Positions 42,909 through 54,430 of a stretch of 64,000 nt of DNA are shown here, piece after piece (position 1 is the stretch's first letter; every line of letters begins with the position of its first letter). The notes under the pieces are model-generated. The model was not told the origin of the DNA. It did no database searches and saw nothing but the letters and a program-made list of their open reading frames with translations. A program made the translations under genes and the position numbers. This DNA comes from Flammulina velutipes (lineage: Eukaryota; Basidiomycota; Agaricomycetes; Agaricales; Physalacriaceae). The stretch is from positions 2,728,001 through 2,792,000 of the forward strand of contig CM022371.1 in assembly GCA_011800155.1 (NCBI GenBank). Direction: 5' to 3'.

Positions 42909-44526
42909 CTACCACTGCCAGCCCCACGAACCATCATTGCCAAACTCCTTCAGGCCATCCTCAATGACAGCCATCTGCTCCTCTACTAATTCAAGTGGAA
43001 CCACTTGGGATGGTTGCCACCCCAGTGGAATTACTTGGAATGGACAAATCGGCGGTCCTACGCTTCTTGACCATATCAAGCTTTGGCCATCCAGCAAAAG
43101 GAACCCTGTTGTGTCCAGTGACATTAACCGGGGAGATCGGAGCCTGCGAGCTGGTTTTGTTGGGACGACAGGCGCAACAAGCGAATCAAATCTTCTTGCT
43201 GGATTGGTCCTTTGTGAAACCCGAATCCCATTATCCATGGCACACCACCGTGAGAGACACGAGACTGAGGTAGGTAAGGTTGAATGAAAATGGGAGATCG
43301 TCCGGTTGGTCCAACTGTAAAAAAACCTCGAACTAGCTTTGAAGCGTTAGCCAGTGAGGTAAGCGAGTCGGACGGACGTGTATCTGGAGGGAACAAGAAA
43401 GGTCGACCTTGTGGGAAAATGCAAGAAAAAAGGTACTCCAAGTTCCCCCAAGGTATGACAAATGGGATTCCGATATTTCCCTCGGTTTTCAATACACGCA
43501 AGTGGTGACATTTCTCGAAGACAATTATCGCATCCTGAACGTGTGCGGGGAATGAATTAATGAGAACCAGAGATGTAAGCGATTTCAGATGGTTTCGACA
43601 CAGTGACAGGCCTGGAATAATCGTGAGGGGAAGAAAGAGGTAGAGTTCTTGTATTCGATCTGCCAATGGGAGCAGCAACACGGCAATTTCTTTTGGAAGC
43701 CAGTCGAGGGGAGAGTCCTCATGGGAAGGGTTACGGATGCATACAGATATTTTCGGGGGGTTCTGAGCACGCCGCATTTGTATTGCTAGGCGTAAGATGG
43801 AGCGGTCATCGAAGCTGGAGTTGGATACAACAATGACGAAGAAGGACCATGAGAATGAATCGTTCAACACGGCGGATTGTCATCGTTTGTAGATAAGTTG
43901 GGAGGTCTACAGTGTGTCGCCATTTTTGAGTTGTTACTGATCCGAATCCTCGTCAGAGAAGCAATCGGAAGGGGGAAATTCGAAAGTCTCGCGGAAGATT
44001 TGTTGGACGATTTCAGCCAGAAGGCAACGGACGGGCTGAGGACATTACTCCTTTGCTGCATTGCACGAGAAAGCCTGGCACGCTCCGCATCAATGACTGC
44101 GAGTTGTAGTCCAATAGCTTCGATTTGGACCTCGCAAGCCAGCCGATGAGCTTTGAGCTGTTCTTCGGACGCTTCGAGGACAGCGATCCTCGATTGAAAA
44201 TTATCAATCATGGATGAGAGCGTAATATGCTCTGATGCGAGGGGGGATCGTTTGAGTGGATTAATTTATAGAAAGTTGGATTCTCTGTGAAGCCATCTGG
44301 TTCGCCAACAGAGTAGCTGGGAAGTGTATGATTCGGGCATGGACAATGCTCTGATGAACACCGCGCCCAAGGTTCTAGAAGTTTGAGCATTAGAAGCGGA
44401 GTATAGATGTTTGCACTTACCTATCATAGCGCAGTTGGCGAGTTCTGTATTGATTCCGATATTCCGAACTGGGTCATGGTGGGAGGAAAGGGAAGCTTTT
44501 ACACAGCCACATGTCATGACTTTCAT
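42909..44526 (-). pseudogene. F-box gene of the CPCPNH family, inactivated
   Basis: A more decayed paralogue. A first exon beginning MKVMTCGCVKASLSS (compare MSCSCKEAS of the 22812 copy) joins through a GTAAGT intron to EPWARCSSEHCPCPNHTLPS and ENPTFYKLIHSNDPP. Then the frame is lost: the coiled coil continues from MIDNFQSRIAVLEASEEQLK in another frame. At about 44030 a 1-nt deletion inside a C run moves the F-box (PVRCLLAEIVQQIF) out of frame with the coiled coil, and that frame soon reaches TAA after SDEDSDQ. LRR-like sequence resumes from 43870 (LPLADRIQELYLFLPLTIIP) and breaks again before the last part (VEEQMAVIEDGLKEFGN, stop at 42909). At least four lesions. Confidence 0.8.
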
Positions 44527-44746
44527 CCTTCATCGAAGCTTCATCCTTTCAAGGTCTCCCATTTATATATCTAACGTAATTGGTACCAATTTGCTTATTA
44601 TCTGACTCCAGTCGGCAAGCCAGTTGCTTACGCCACATTCTATTTTCGGGCCGCAGGACCGTGTTTTGAGCAGGTGCACAGCCACAACAACCACTTAAAT
44701 GCCCCGTCCATAACCGCAATTGATATCTTCCTTCTTGCTGACCACC

Positions 44747-47044
44747 ATGTACTCTGCTAGGGTCCTACGACTGCCCAATCGTGCTTCTACTACAAGGCTA
44801 CCTCTTTTTGCTTGCCCAGCAGCGTCCCTACCCCTTCATTACAGACTATCTTCAACATCCTCTAATACTTCTGAAAACAAGTCACGGTCGGACTCGCCAA
44901 ATTACCTCTCATATGGATTTGTGGCAGTAGCGAGTGCTACTGTTGGCTGTCTCATTTCGACACAAATGGGCACTGAACCTACTCCACAATCAAAGTACGG
45001 TAATTTTGGTTCCCCAAAGGATTACGAACGCGCTATTGTAGAACTGCAGACGACCTTTGCCGGGCGTAAGGATGTTATAAGCACGGATGAAAATGACCTT
45101 TCTATTCATGGTTACTCGTCGCATGACTATCACCATCCGGGTAAGTTCAAGCCCTTCCCTCTTTCACCACTCGCTCAACTTCATGTAGAATTACCACACA
45201 GCGTCGTCGCATACCCAGAATCGACGGAGGATGTCGTAAAGATAGTCAAGATTGCGACGAAATACCGCATGCCCATCACGCCATATTCTGGGGCGACCAG
45301 CTTAGAAGGGCACACCCGTGGGGTACGATTCCTTTGTTGAGTCACCGTAGCGTTCTAATCTAATATGTGCTCTTTTAAGCACGCTTCGGGTGGAGTCTGC
45401 GTTGACATATCTGGAATGAATAAGATTATACAGATCAATGGTATGGTCTCATTAAACGAACTGGTAGCGCGGCGTTTACGAAGCTGCTAGAGGCGGACTC
45501 GGATCTGGTGTGTCAACCAGGCATAGGATGGATCGAGGTGAACGATATTCTGAAGGAGAAAGGCATGTTGCCACCTACTCCCTACGAAGATAAGATATTG
45601 ACTTGAACTAGGCATTCCGTTATTCTTTCCGGTACGTTCCTAGCGGCACGTTCAAGCTCCTTACTCATCGTATGAAGCTGGACCCTGCTCCTGGTGCGAG
45701 TATCGGGGGAATGCTCAGTACGGGTTGTTCTGGGAGTACGTTGTTTGTTCAATAAAGTGATTTTTGCTCATTCGAACACAGCCAACGCCGTTCGATATGG
45801 AACCGCCAAAGGTGAATGGTTTTTGAACGCGGTAAGTTGTGGCAGGGAGGAAGTTCTACATGTTCTGACCGCTTCTTTAGACCGTGGTTCTTCCCTCCGG
45901 TGAGGTGATCAAGACAAGAAGACGGTCAAGAAAGTCTTCAGCCGGATTTGATCTTACAAAGCTCTTCATCGGCGCTGAAGGAACCCTAGGAATTGTGACA
46001 GAAGGTAGAAATTAATTCTTCCCATTCCTGGTTTGACTCATAGCATCGCAAAGTTACTATCAGACTCGCTCCGGTCCTACCAACGAATGTAGCTGTCGTC
46101 CAGTTTCCGAATGTACGCAATGCGTCCGAAGCCGTCGTCGATATATTGAACCAAGGCGTTGGAATTCGTGAGTGCCTTTTCGAGTGAAAAATATTTGCCA
46201 GCCACTTGAACTTTTACAGAATGTATCGAACTGGTCGATGATATTTTCATGCAGGCGACCAATATCTATGGTCAATCTACAAAAAGATGGCCTGAAAAGG
46301 ACAGTCTGTTCATCAAGCTGCAAGGTCCTAGTCCTTCGTCTCTTGCCGAGTCAGCCAAGATCGTCAAAGAGGTTGCTGAACGACACGGAGGCACTGGATT
46401 CGAGCTCGCAAAGAATGCAAAGGAGGCTAACGACCTATGGACCGACAGAAAGAACGCTCATTATGCTGGTCTAGCGCTGCGGGAGGGCTACAAGGGTTGG
46501 CCAACTGACGTTTGGTATGTATAAAGTCCGTCTATCGGGGGTGTCAAAGGTTGATGTTTGCGTCTACAGCGTTCCCATATCCAGATTGCCAGATCTCGTA
46601 TTGCAAACCAAAGAGGATCTAGCTAAGATTGGTCTTGTATCACCCATCGTCGGGCATGCTGGAGATGGTAATTTCCATGCTCATGTTTTGTACAATACCG
46701 ATGAAGAGCATGAATTGGCGAAGGGTGCCGTCTCTCGGATGGTAAGAAGAGCGATAGCGTTAGACGGTACTTGTAAGTGCTGCCTATCTCTTGTCGTCAA
46801 CGGGATGCTGACTATGTCGTAGGCACCGGCGAGCATGGGGTAGGTCTCGGGAAGAAGGAATACCTGACGGAGGAGCTGGGAGAGGGGACAGTTGCGCTCA
46901 TGAAGCTGATCAAGAAGACCATAGATCCACTAGGGCTGTTCAATCCCGGGAAGGTGTGTCCCAGATAGTCTCTTGCCACTACGAGCACCACTAACAGTGG
47001 CACATGGAAAGCTTTATCCAGACGACACGCCCAAAAAACCTTGA
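44747..47044 (+). CDS. DLD1: D-lactate dehydrogenase (cytochrome), mitochondrial
   Basis: FAD-dependent enzyme oxidising D-lactate to pyruvate and passing electrons to cytochrome c. The N-terminus ([20 protein letters not shown]) is a mitochondrial presequence, followed by a hydrophobic segment [19 protein letters not shown] that may anchor it in the inner membrane. FAD-binding landmarks: [88 protein letters not shown]. The C-terminal FAD-oxidase domain has [35 protein letters not shown] and [16 protein letters not shown]. About twelve introns. The intron at 45563-45611 starts with GC and is required to join ILKEKG to IPLFFP. Full length, about 570 residues; no lesion. Confidence 0.92.
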
Positions 47045-47690
47045 ATTGCGTACAACATTATGATACCCAGGATGAATACTATGTGTGGCAACACCTAGCC
47101 TCCTGCTACGTCTATGTCAAAATATGTGATATCCTCGCTTCTTCGCCAATGACATCTGCGTTCAAGCTCTTTTCAAGAAGGTCCAAAATGTTGACGCGCG
47201 CGAACTGGAACAAAGGGGCGTAACTCAAAGTGGACTCACTGTCACCTGATTCGGGCGTGAGCAATGGTCTTCTAAGATTCCCGAGTATAAAGGCAGGACC
47301 CACATTTTCGATGATACTATCAAGCGTTGATGCCTAGGTGTGCGTTTGAATACGTCGAGAAAGCGAACACAATTGGGAAATCAAGAGGTTCGCTGGTAAA
47401 GACGCGTAAGACTGTGGCTCGCGAGCGCGTCTCTTTGCAGGAAACATAGGAAAGGCTACAAATAACAGTCTTGTGTCGTGAAGCGCGTAGGAACGGCGGG
47501 TAAACTTCCAGCGCGGGTACTGATACGCTACCAGGTTGAACGATTGTGTATTTGTATGATAATATCAATGATACATTAGAACGGTGATCCACGCCACGAA
47601 TGATTTGTTTGGTCAGGAAGTGACGGACCCTGAAACAAACAATCACTGTGCTTGGTTCCTCAATAAGTGCTCGCCGTTGTCGTCGTCAAC
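47045..47690. other. Intergenic region between DLD1 and Uds1 gene
   Basis: 646 nt. A 108-codon minus ORF (47320-47646) has no recognised features. Presumed 3' UTR and promoter. Confidence 0.4.
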
Positions 47691-50686
47691 ATGAACGGCG
47701 TCAAACGCTTTCTGGGCGCAGTGACCAGCTCGGATCCATCGCCACCGCCAGCGCCGACGCCAATACAGACTAATGGAATCCAACCGCAAATGAAATCCGG
47801 TGCATCTTGGCCACCCCAGTCCCCCACATCGCCCAACGGAACAGGCTCTCCCTATGGCAGCCCAAAGATGACAACCTCCGCACTGTTTCTCAGGAAGGAT
47901 AAACAACGGCCAGGCGACGACGCACGGGCCCAGTCGTCGCCAAACGGTATCAACAAACCTCTGCCGCCAACAATGTCATCGCCGGGAGCAGGTCCTTCGT
48001 CGCCGCGCACGACGCCCAGCCGTATCATCACGCGCAAGTCGGTCAACGCTTCTCCAGAGACGCCGTACAAGCGTATCTCAAGCAGACTCGATATCCGTGA
48101 CGAGCTGTTGCTCAGTCTGCTCGCATCGGATGCCGTTGTTGACAGCAGAGAATTCGAAATTCTTAGTTCGGAAGAAGTGGACGAATTGAAGAAGGTGCGG
48201 CTGCAATGTTACGTCGTCAATGTATAAACTCATTCGGATACGTAGGAACAACAACTGCTACAGTCGCGGCTAGAAGCCATGCAGAGAAAACTGGCTCTCG
48301 AGACAAAAATACGTGATGCTGCACTCTCGCTCGCCAAAGTCAATGTTTCCAACAGGAAGATGTCGAAACAGACAGAGGAACAGCTCGCAGCTTCCAACCG
48401 TCGAGTCGAGACTGCGCAGAAAGAGTGGTGGCGTGTCTCCGAACGGGCGGCGGAAGTCAGCAAGCGATTGTTGGAACACCGTGCAGGCGTACTGAGCTAT
48501 TCAGTCCGTAGCATGGAGAAGAAGGGGACCAACCAGGACAGTGGAGCTTTCAGCCATCGGAATCGTGACTCTGGATACGAGACGCCGAACCGCAGCATGT
48601 CGCTCAGCCCAGTGCTCAGCACAACGTCAGTACCCTTTGACGGTGCACACCTCTTTGCCGGGCACGCTGACGCCGTCGTGCCCATTCCCCAACGGTCGTC
48701 GGAAACGGTGATCAAGGAGTTGGAGGAGAGGCTGAAGGCGGCCACGGATTCCTTGAGTGCAGCAGGCAGAAAGCAGGCAGAGATGACCCGCGAGCTCTCC
48801 ATGGTTCGGTTGGAGAAGCAGGAGGCCGAAACAATGATGGAATTTGAACTCCAGAATGCACAGGACACAATTGCCGCCCTGGAAGTCGAGCTGCCCAAGA
48901 TGGAGCAAATGGAGAACGACTTTGAGCAGTTGGAGGAGGAGAAGAGGTTATGGGAGCAGGAACGCCTCGAACGGGACGAACTAATTCGACAACTACAACT
49001 ACAACTACAAGGTTCCGAAACCACGTCGAGCCAGACATCAACGGCCTGGGACCAAGAGCGTGTAGAACGCGACGATCAGATTCGTCAACTGCGACTGCAA
49101 ATCCAGGATCTCGAATCTACGTCGAGCCAGACGGCGAAGGCTTGGGAGCAGGAGCGGACAGAACGCGATGACCTGGTTAGACAACTACGACTACAACTTC
49201 AGGCCTTGGAAACCTCCTCTAGTCAGGCATCTGTCTCGGATTCTGAATTACGCCGTCTGCAGCTTGACATGGAGCAAGAGAGGCTGGCTTGGAATCAGGA
49301 ACGCTCCCATCTCGAAGACGAGAAGATGGAAGACTTGGCACGATTGCAGGAGGAGATGGACCGGCTCAAGGCCAACGACGAGCTTGCGTTGGAGCAGCTG
49401 TCGCAGGAGCTCAAGAACGGCATTGTCTTGGCTCAGCAATGTATCCAGAAGCACAACATTTCTTTGTATACCCGGGAAACGTCTTTGAAAGCACTCCTCG
49501 TTTCCATCGAGTCTCACCTGGAGAACTCGGGCTCGAAGGTCGAGTTGGAGGCCCTTAGGAGACAACTGGACGAGGAGGTGTCGAAACGAGAAGCGTTACT
49601 TCGGGACATCGAAGAAGCACGCCGGGAGCGAGACGATGCTCGTAAAGAAATACGGATGCTGAATACGAGACTCAAGGTAAGGGCAACATTCATTCGCTAA
49701 TGCTGCGTACAGCTGATATCGTTCTTACAGGAACAACAAATTGATTTATCTGCACTCGCTCCTGTCATACCTACCGGCATGTTCCCTGCAGAATTCACCG
49801 GGGACGCTGCCAAGATCGTATCCATTCTTCAACCACTTTGGGCGATGCTACCTTCTCCAGAGGCGCGTGCTGCGAAATTCCATGCCCAGAGATTCCGAAC
49901 TGGTTCTCCGACTCCTTCTTCCCCTGGAAGTAGTAGTGGAGGTGGTTCTAAATCATTGTCCGAGCTAGACGTGAGATCTATCAAAGCGCTATATGGGGCC
50001 AATGGAAGCTCTACGAACCCAAGCACACCTCCCACTCCCAATGCGTCCGCATTCACTATTGAAGGATTCGCCGCTCGAGTTCAGGCTCTCGTTATCGACG
50101 ATCGATCTTTGGTTGAACGCTTAGTGCGCTTTGCACAGGCGCATGATCTGTTGAAGAAGAATGCTGAGCGGGCCCAAAAGCTAGCTCAAGAGGGAAGCGG
50201 AGCTTTGGAGACTTACCAGAAGCAAGTGCGGATGCTCGAGGATAGGAATAAGAATTTTTCATCTCGATATGCTGCTATGTAAGTACCCCTGTGCGGTTCG
50301 CAAAATTTTTGCTAACGTGTTTTAGGGAGGAACAAGTCCGCGACCTCCAGGATAGTGTTGACACGCTCACCGCTCAGAAGCTGGAAATTGAAACTCAGGC
50401 GGCTGAGCAGGCGGAGACATGTCGACAGCTGACAGAGGCCAACAACACGCTGAGCGCTAGGACGCTGACTCTGGCCGAAGAAGCTGCTAGTGCGCCGGAG
50501 ATGATCAAGAAGCAATTGGATGCGCAATTGGCAGAGTCTCGGGCGGCGTTGAAGGACGCACAAGAACAACTTGAAGCCATCAGCACCTCTGAGCAAAACC
50601 AGAAGGTTGCGTTACTGGACGAACTGAACACTATGCAAACGGAGAACGGGCAGTTAAGGGCGCAACTCAGGGCTTTGAAGAAGTGA
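47691..50686 (+). CDS. Uds1 (up-regulated during septation) coiled-coil protein
   Basis: Large coiled-coil protein related to the fungal Uds1 family linked to septation and polarity. N-terminus MNGVKRFLGAVTSSDPSPPP is Pro/Ser-rich and disordered for about 150 residues. The Uds1 domain follows: ELLLSLLASDAVVDSREFEI, SSEEVDELKKEQQLLQSRLE, LETKIRDAALSLAKVN. After a Ser-rich linker comes a very long coiled coil. It includes three tandem 32-residue repeats (48948-49235), each beginning xWxQERxERDxxxRQLxLQ. A second globular or mixed part (VIPTGMFPAEFTGDAAKIVS) and a final coiled coil to LRALKK complete it. Three introns. About 940 residues. A cytoskeletal or septal role is inferred from the family. 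Confidence 0.85.
48948..49235 (+). repeat. Three tandem 96-nt repeats inside the Uds1 gene
   Basis: Three in-frame units begin at 48948, 49044 and 49140, each encoding 32 residues of heptad-like coiled coil (WEQERLERDELIRQLQLQLQ; WDQERVERDDQIRQLRLQIQ; WEQERTERDDLVRQLRLQLQ) followed by ETSSSQ-like linkers. Divergence between units shows that the duplication is not very recent. Confidence 0.85.
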
Positions 50687-51187
50687 AGATCTTTTTGGTG
50701 ATATAATTATTCCTTTGTTTGGATTTCTGTTGGTCTGATACCCTCCATTGGCTTTCACTATTGCAAGTAACATTATTATTAGGCATAACTGTACCCTTTT
50801 CCGACATACACCCTCATATCCCAAGCTCCACTATTGGCTGGCGCCAGGAATACCTCAAGTCACGTAAAATGTCGTACGTCAAGTGTTGAGAATCCGGTGT
50901 AGGTCGGACTGTACATTCTACCTCATTATACAGCGATAGCGTCGATTTCATTGCCGTGCGTCTTCCTTGCCAAGGCCTTCTAACTCGTTGAGTTATGACA
51001 CAGTGGATCTCTGTTGACTACTAAAGGCTATCTGCGTACTGAAAGGGACTGGTGTGCAAGTCATGGTGGAGACATTGCTCCGTCACCTTCTTCGATTCGG
51101 ACGACAGACTACCGTCTATCGGCGCGAGTGGCCGATATTAATCTCGTATTGAAAAAGGTGTTCTTATCGTTGGCTCCGAGCGCGTGG
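50687..51187. other. Intergenic region upstream of MFS transporter
   Basis: About 500 nt. ORF 51014-51259 overlaps the transporter start out of frame and is not protein-like. Transporter promoter expected. Confidence 0.4.
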
Positions 51188-51194
51188 TATAAAT
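51188..51194 (+). promoter_or_regulatory. TATA box of MFS transporter gene
   Basis: TATAAAT located 40 nt upstream of the ATG at 51228, a plausible TATA position for a regulated gene with a very short 5' UTR. Confidence 0.45.
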
Positions 51195-51227
51195 GTAAGA
51201 AACTAGCTAGTCTCACCCCAAGAAACG

Positions 51228-53625
51228 ATGGCCCTCCCCAGCATTACACCACAACCTGACTCAGACTCTCGCGAAGGAACGATCGTAGACGTACCCACAG
51301 ATTGTATCCCTTCAGCTCCCTCTCAGAAAATCAAGGAAGTCCAGTTGACGGACCAAACTCATGTACTGCCATTCAAAAAAATTATATCGGTCTTCTTGGG
51401 GCTAGGACTCTGCGTCTTCGTCACTGCATTGGATTCTGTAATCATCGCGACATCTCTACCCACCATAAACACGACCTTTCATGCAGGAGCAGTGGTCTCG
51501 TGGGTCCCCTCCGCCTACATGCTCACGTCCGCCGCCTTCCAGCCTATTTACGGTCGCTTCAGCGATATTTTTGGACGTAAAACTGCGCTGGCGCTGGCGA
51601 TGAGCATTTTCATGTTCGGCAATCTTCTCGCGGGCTTCTCGAAGAAGATAATACAGGTCATAATCTTCCGAGGAATAGCTGGCGCAGGTGGAGGTGGGAT
51701 CGTCAGCATGATGCAAATTGTCGTGTCCGACGTCGTCACTTTACGAGATCGGTACGGTTTTGTTCCTTGTTTTGTTCTGCAGTGCGACTGATACTATTTT
51801 TACGCAGTGGAAAATATCAAGGTATCATCCAGGCCATCGTAGCAGTAGGTTATACCGCCGGCCCTCTGATTGGTGGCGCGCTATCTGAAAGCGTTGGGTG
51901 GCAGGTACGTGCCAACTCAACGGCGTCTGTATAAACGAATCTGACTCGTCCCAAATAGTGGTCGTTCTGGGTCACTATACCCATATCTCTTGTTGCCACG
52001 GTCATCGTCTGGTTCGTCCTCCCATTGAAGCCTGTCGAACCTGGCATTCGAAGGTCAGTACAACTGTCGTCTAAAAGCTGAATATGATACTGACACTTCG
52101 ATTCAGAAAGTTGTTGTGTATCGACTACATTGGGTCTGCGCTGACGCTTGCTGCGAGCACATTGATCATGTTACCTTTGATATGGGTGCGATAAATTGCC
52201 TTGTCTGGATTCAACTCAATGACATTGCCAATGTAGGGAGGTGTAACTTTCCCTTGGTCGTCGCCTATCGTCCTTGGTTCTCTAAGCGCAGGATTCTTTC
52301 TTATCTTGGTGTTTTGTCTGTGGGAATGGAAAGGCGCCCGGCTGCCTATAATACCGAGTACGTCCAGGTTACTTATCTGTCACGCCGCTCAAGTGTCAAT
52401 GCGATGCATAGTGTACATATTCAAGCATATGACCGTGACTGGGGTCTACATCATCATGTTCATCAAGTAATATCATGGTTGTCGCCCGAAGCGAACGTGA
52501 ATACTTACTTCATTACAGTGGATTCGTGTTTTTCTCGTCACTGTACTATCTCCCCCAGTATTTCCAAGTCGTATTGGAATATTCGCCGATCGACGCTGGT
52601 AAGTCGCATCTTCGATGTCTTTCGTCACACCCTCAACGATTAAAGCTATGTTCTTGATTCCACTCCTCCTTGGACAAATGAGTGCCAGCTGGGTCGCCGT
52701 AGGTGGTTCCTCAGCTTCGTACCGAGTTGATTCTAAACTTTCAGCACAGGGCATCATTATCAGTAAAACCGGAAAATATACGGTATGAACTCTTTATCTT
52801 GTCGGGTTTCTTTCCCCTGATTTCTGGGGACAGCCCATAATACATAGTGGATTCTCAGTGTGGGCCGTCGGTTGCGGCTTTATTTCCACCGTCAATCCAG
52901 CCACATCAAAAGCTGCGATGGTCATTTTCATGCTTCTCTCTGGTATCGGAGCAGGACAGGCAAGTATACTATGTCGACCCGCAGTGCTCCTATTCATGAA
53001 TGACAGACGCTGCAACCTACGACCATCGCGGCCCAAGCTTCTGTACCTCGACGCGACATGTCTGTCGTAACGGCCTTCCGGAATGTGTGTATTTAGCTAT
53101 TCCTTGCGTGCGCCATCTTAGTTTCTAATCTCACATCCAGTTCGTTCGTCAAATTGGAGGCACACTCGCTCTCGCTGTGAATGCGGCTCTCATGTGAGTA
53201 CCTATTGACGTCTGGTATCTCCGACAATACTAAGATGTACGCTACGCAGTAACAACCAACTTCGTGCATCTATGGAAAACCTCTCTTTGAGCGAATCCAT
53301 TGTTTCTGCCATTATCGACGATCCAGCGTATCTGTATGATAATGAGCTCAACCTTCGAAAATCCACGAGGGATTACATCTTGGTTCACGGATACACAAAA
53401 GGATTTCAATACGTCTTCTACTTGAACGCCGGGTTGACTGCACTAGCTGTGTTCGTCAGTATCATGATGATCAAGCACAAAGATCTCAACACAGATTTCG
53501 AAGAGAGGGAAAGATTAAAAGAGGCGCAGGATGAGGAGAGGAAGCGCGACGTCGAAATGGGAGGACGCAAGGATAACTCGTTGGACACTGAACAAGGTCC
53601 GAACCAGTCAGTTGAGGCTAGATAG
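51228..53625 (+). CDS. MFS drug/H+ antiporter (14-TM type)
   Basis: Plasma-membrane transporter of the major facilitator superfamily, DHA2-like. After a polar N-terminus the first TM FLGLGLCVFVTALDSVIIAT carries the LDxxIVxTALP-like motif (LDSVIIATSLP), then SWVPSAYMLTSAAFQPIYGR and the loop motif GRFSDIFGRKTAL, then RGIAGAGGGGIVSMMQIV. Later exons encode GYTAGPLIGGALSESVGWQ (antiporter motif C region), WSFWVTIPISLVATVIVW, GGVTFPWSSPIVLGSLSAGF, NGFVFFSSLYYLPQYFQVVL, FRNFVRQIGGTLALAVNAAL and a last TM in YVFYLNAGLTALAVFVSIMM. The C-tail is charged. About eleven introns, all restoring frame. About 590 residues. Likely toxin or drug efflux; substrate unknown. Confidence 0.9.
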
Positions 53626-53772
53626 AATTTGAGCATTTCTTGGTAGACGAGGTATATGTAAGTAGCATAAATCATGTATGTATGTAGTATCAAGTGTTAG
53701 TGACAGACGATGTGGCGTCAAGAATTATAATATCGTAGAGTAAACCATTGTAAGAATCACTCTCACTGCGAG

Positions 53773-54430
53773 CTACACACCATGCGTGCCACTGAATTTG
53801 AACGTGCCCTCTGCTTCCTTCCACTGGATATTGACATTACCGCGCATGTACAACGTATTGAACCTGAGTATGAAAGCCATCTTAGATTGACATAAAGAAG
53901 GAATAACAGACAAAGGCTTACCGGGCGCTCCCTTGGATAGAGCCCATGATATTCTGGAACTCTTCCGCAGTCATCTTCTTCGCTTTGAAGGTCGGTGGTC
54001 CTCCGAGCTTAAGCATAGTCCCAAAGACTTCTGGATCGTTGCAGACACCGTCATAACCCCATTTCGACCCTCCAGTCTTGCAGGAAGGTTTCCACTATGT
54101 GTGAAATAAGCATAGTTGATATGCCGGATGGAAGGGCAGACTTACGGTCATTTGTTTCTTGATACCGCTTCTGGCTGCGCTGCGAAGCTTCTCGGCGGCA
54201 GCCTCCAGCTGTGTAGAGGACTTGGGCTGTGGTTTGCTCGCGGCTAGCTCGTCCTCCAAGCTACGCGCGTATTTGGCCAAGTTAACGAGGGACAGGCGCG
54301 CGTCCTCGTCGTCCTCTGGAATAGGATAATTATCGGTGTCGGATAGAATGGCGTCGACCATTAGGCGCGCCTTTTTGGCGACAGAGCCTGAAGACGCGTC
54401 GGATTTACGTTTCCTGCTGGTAGTTGCCAT
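53773..54430 (-). CDS. Small nuclear-type protein of unknown function
   Basis: Not recognised. Starts MATTSRKRKSDASSGSVAKK with two basic clusters typical of nuclear localisation. An acidic helical region follows (NYPIPEDDEDARLSLVNLAK; YARSLEDELAAS), then AAAEKLRSAARSGIKKQM. After an intron comes a compact Gly/Trp/Cys-containing domain: WKPSCKTGGSKWGYDGVCND, PEVFGTMLKLGGPPTF, KAKKMTAEEFQNIMGSIQG. The last exon reads NTLYMRGNVNIQWKEAEGTF, ending SGTHGV. About 180 residues, two introns. The C-terminal domain looks conserved, and its two Cys could bind metal or form a disulfide, but I have no family to offer. The in-frame region upstream of 54430 is probably 5' UTR. Confidence 0.65.

Noticed and set aside
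47320..47646. 108-codon minus ORF
   Set aside because: No recognised motif, splice continuation or promoter; sits in an ordinary intergenic gap.
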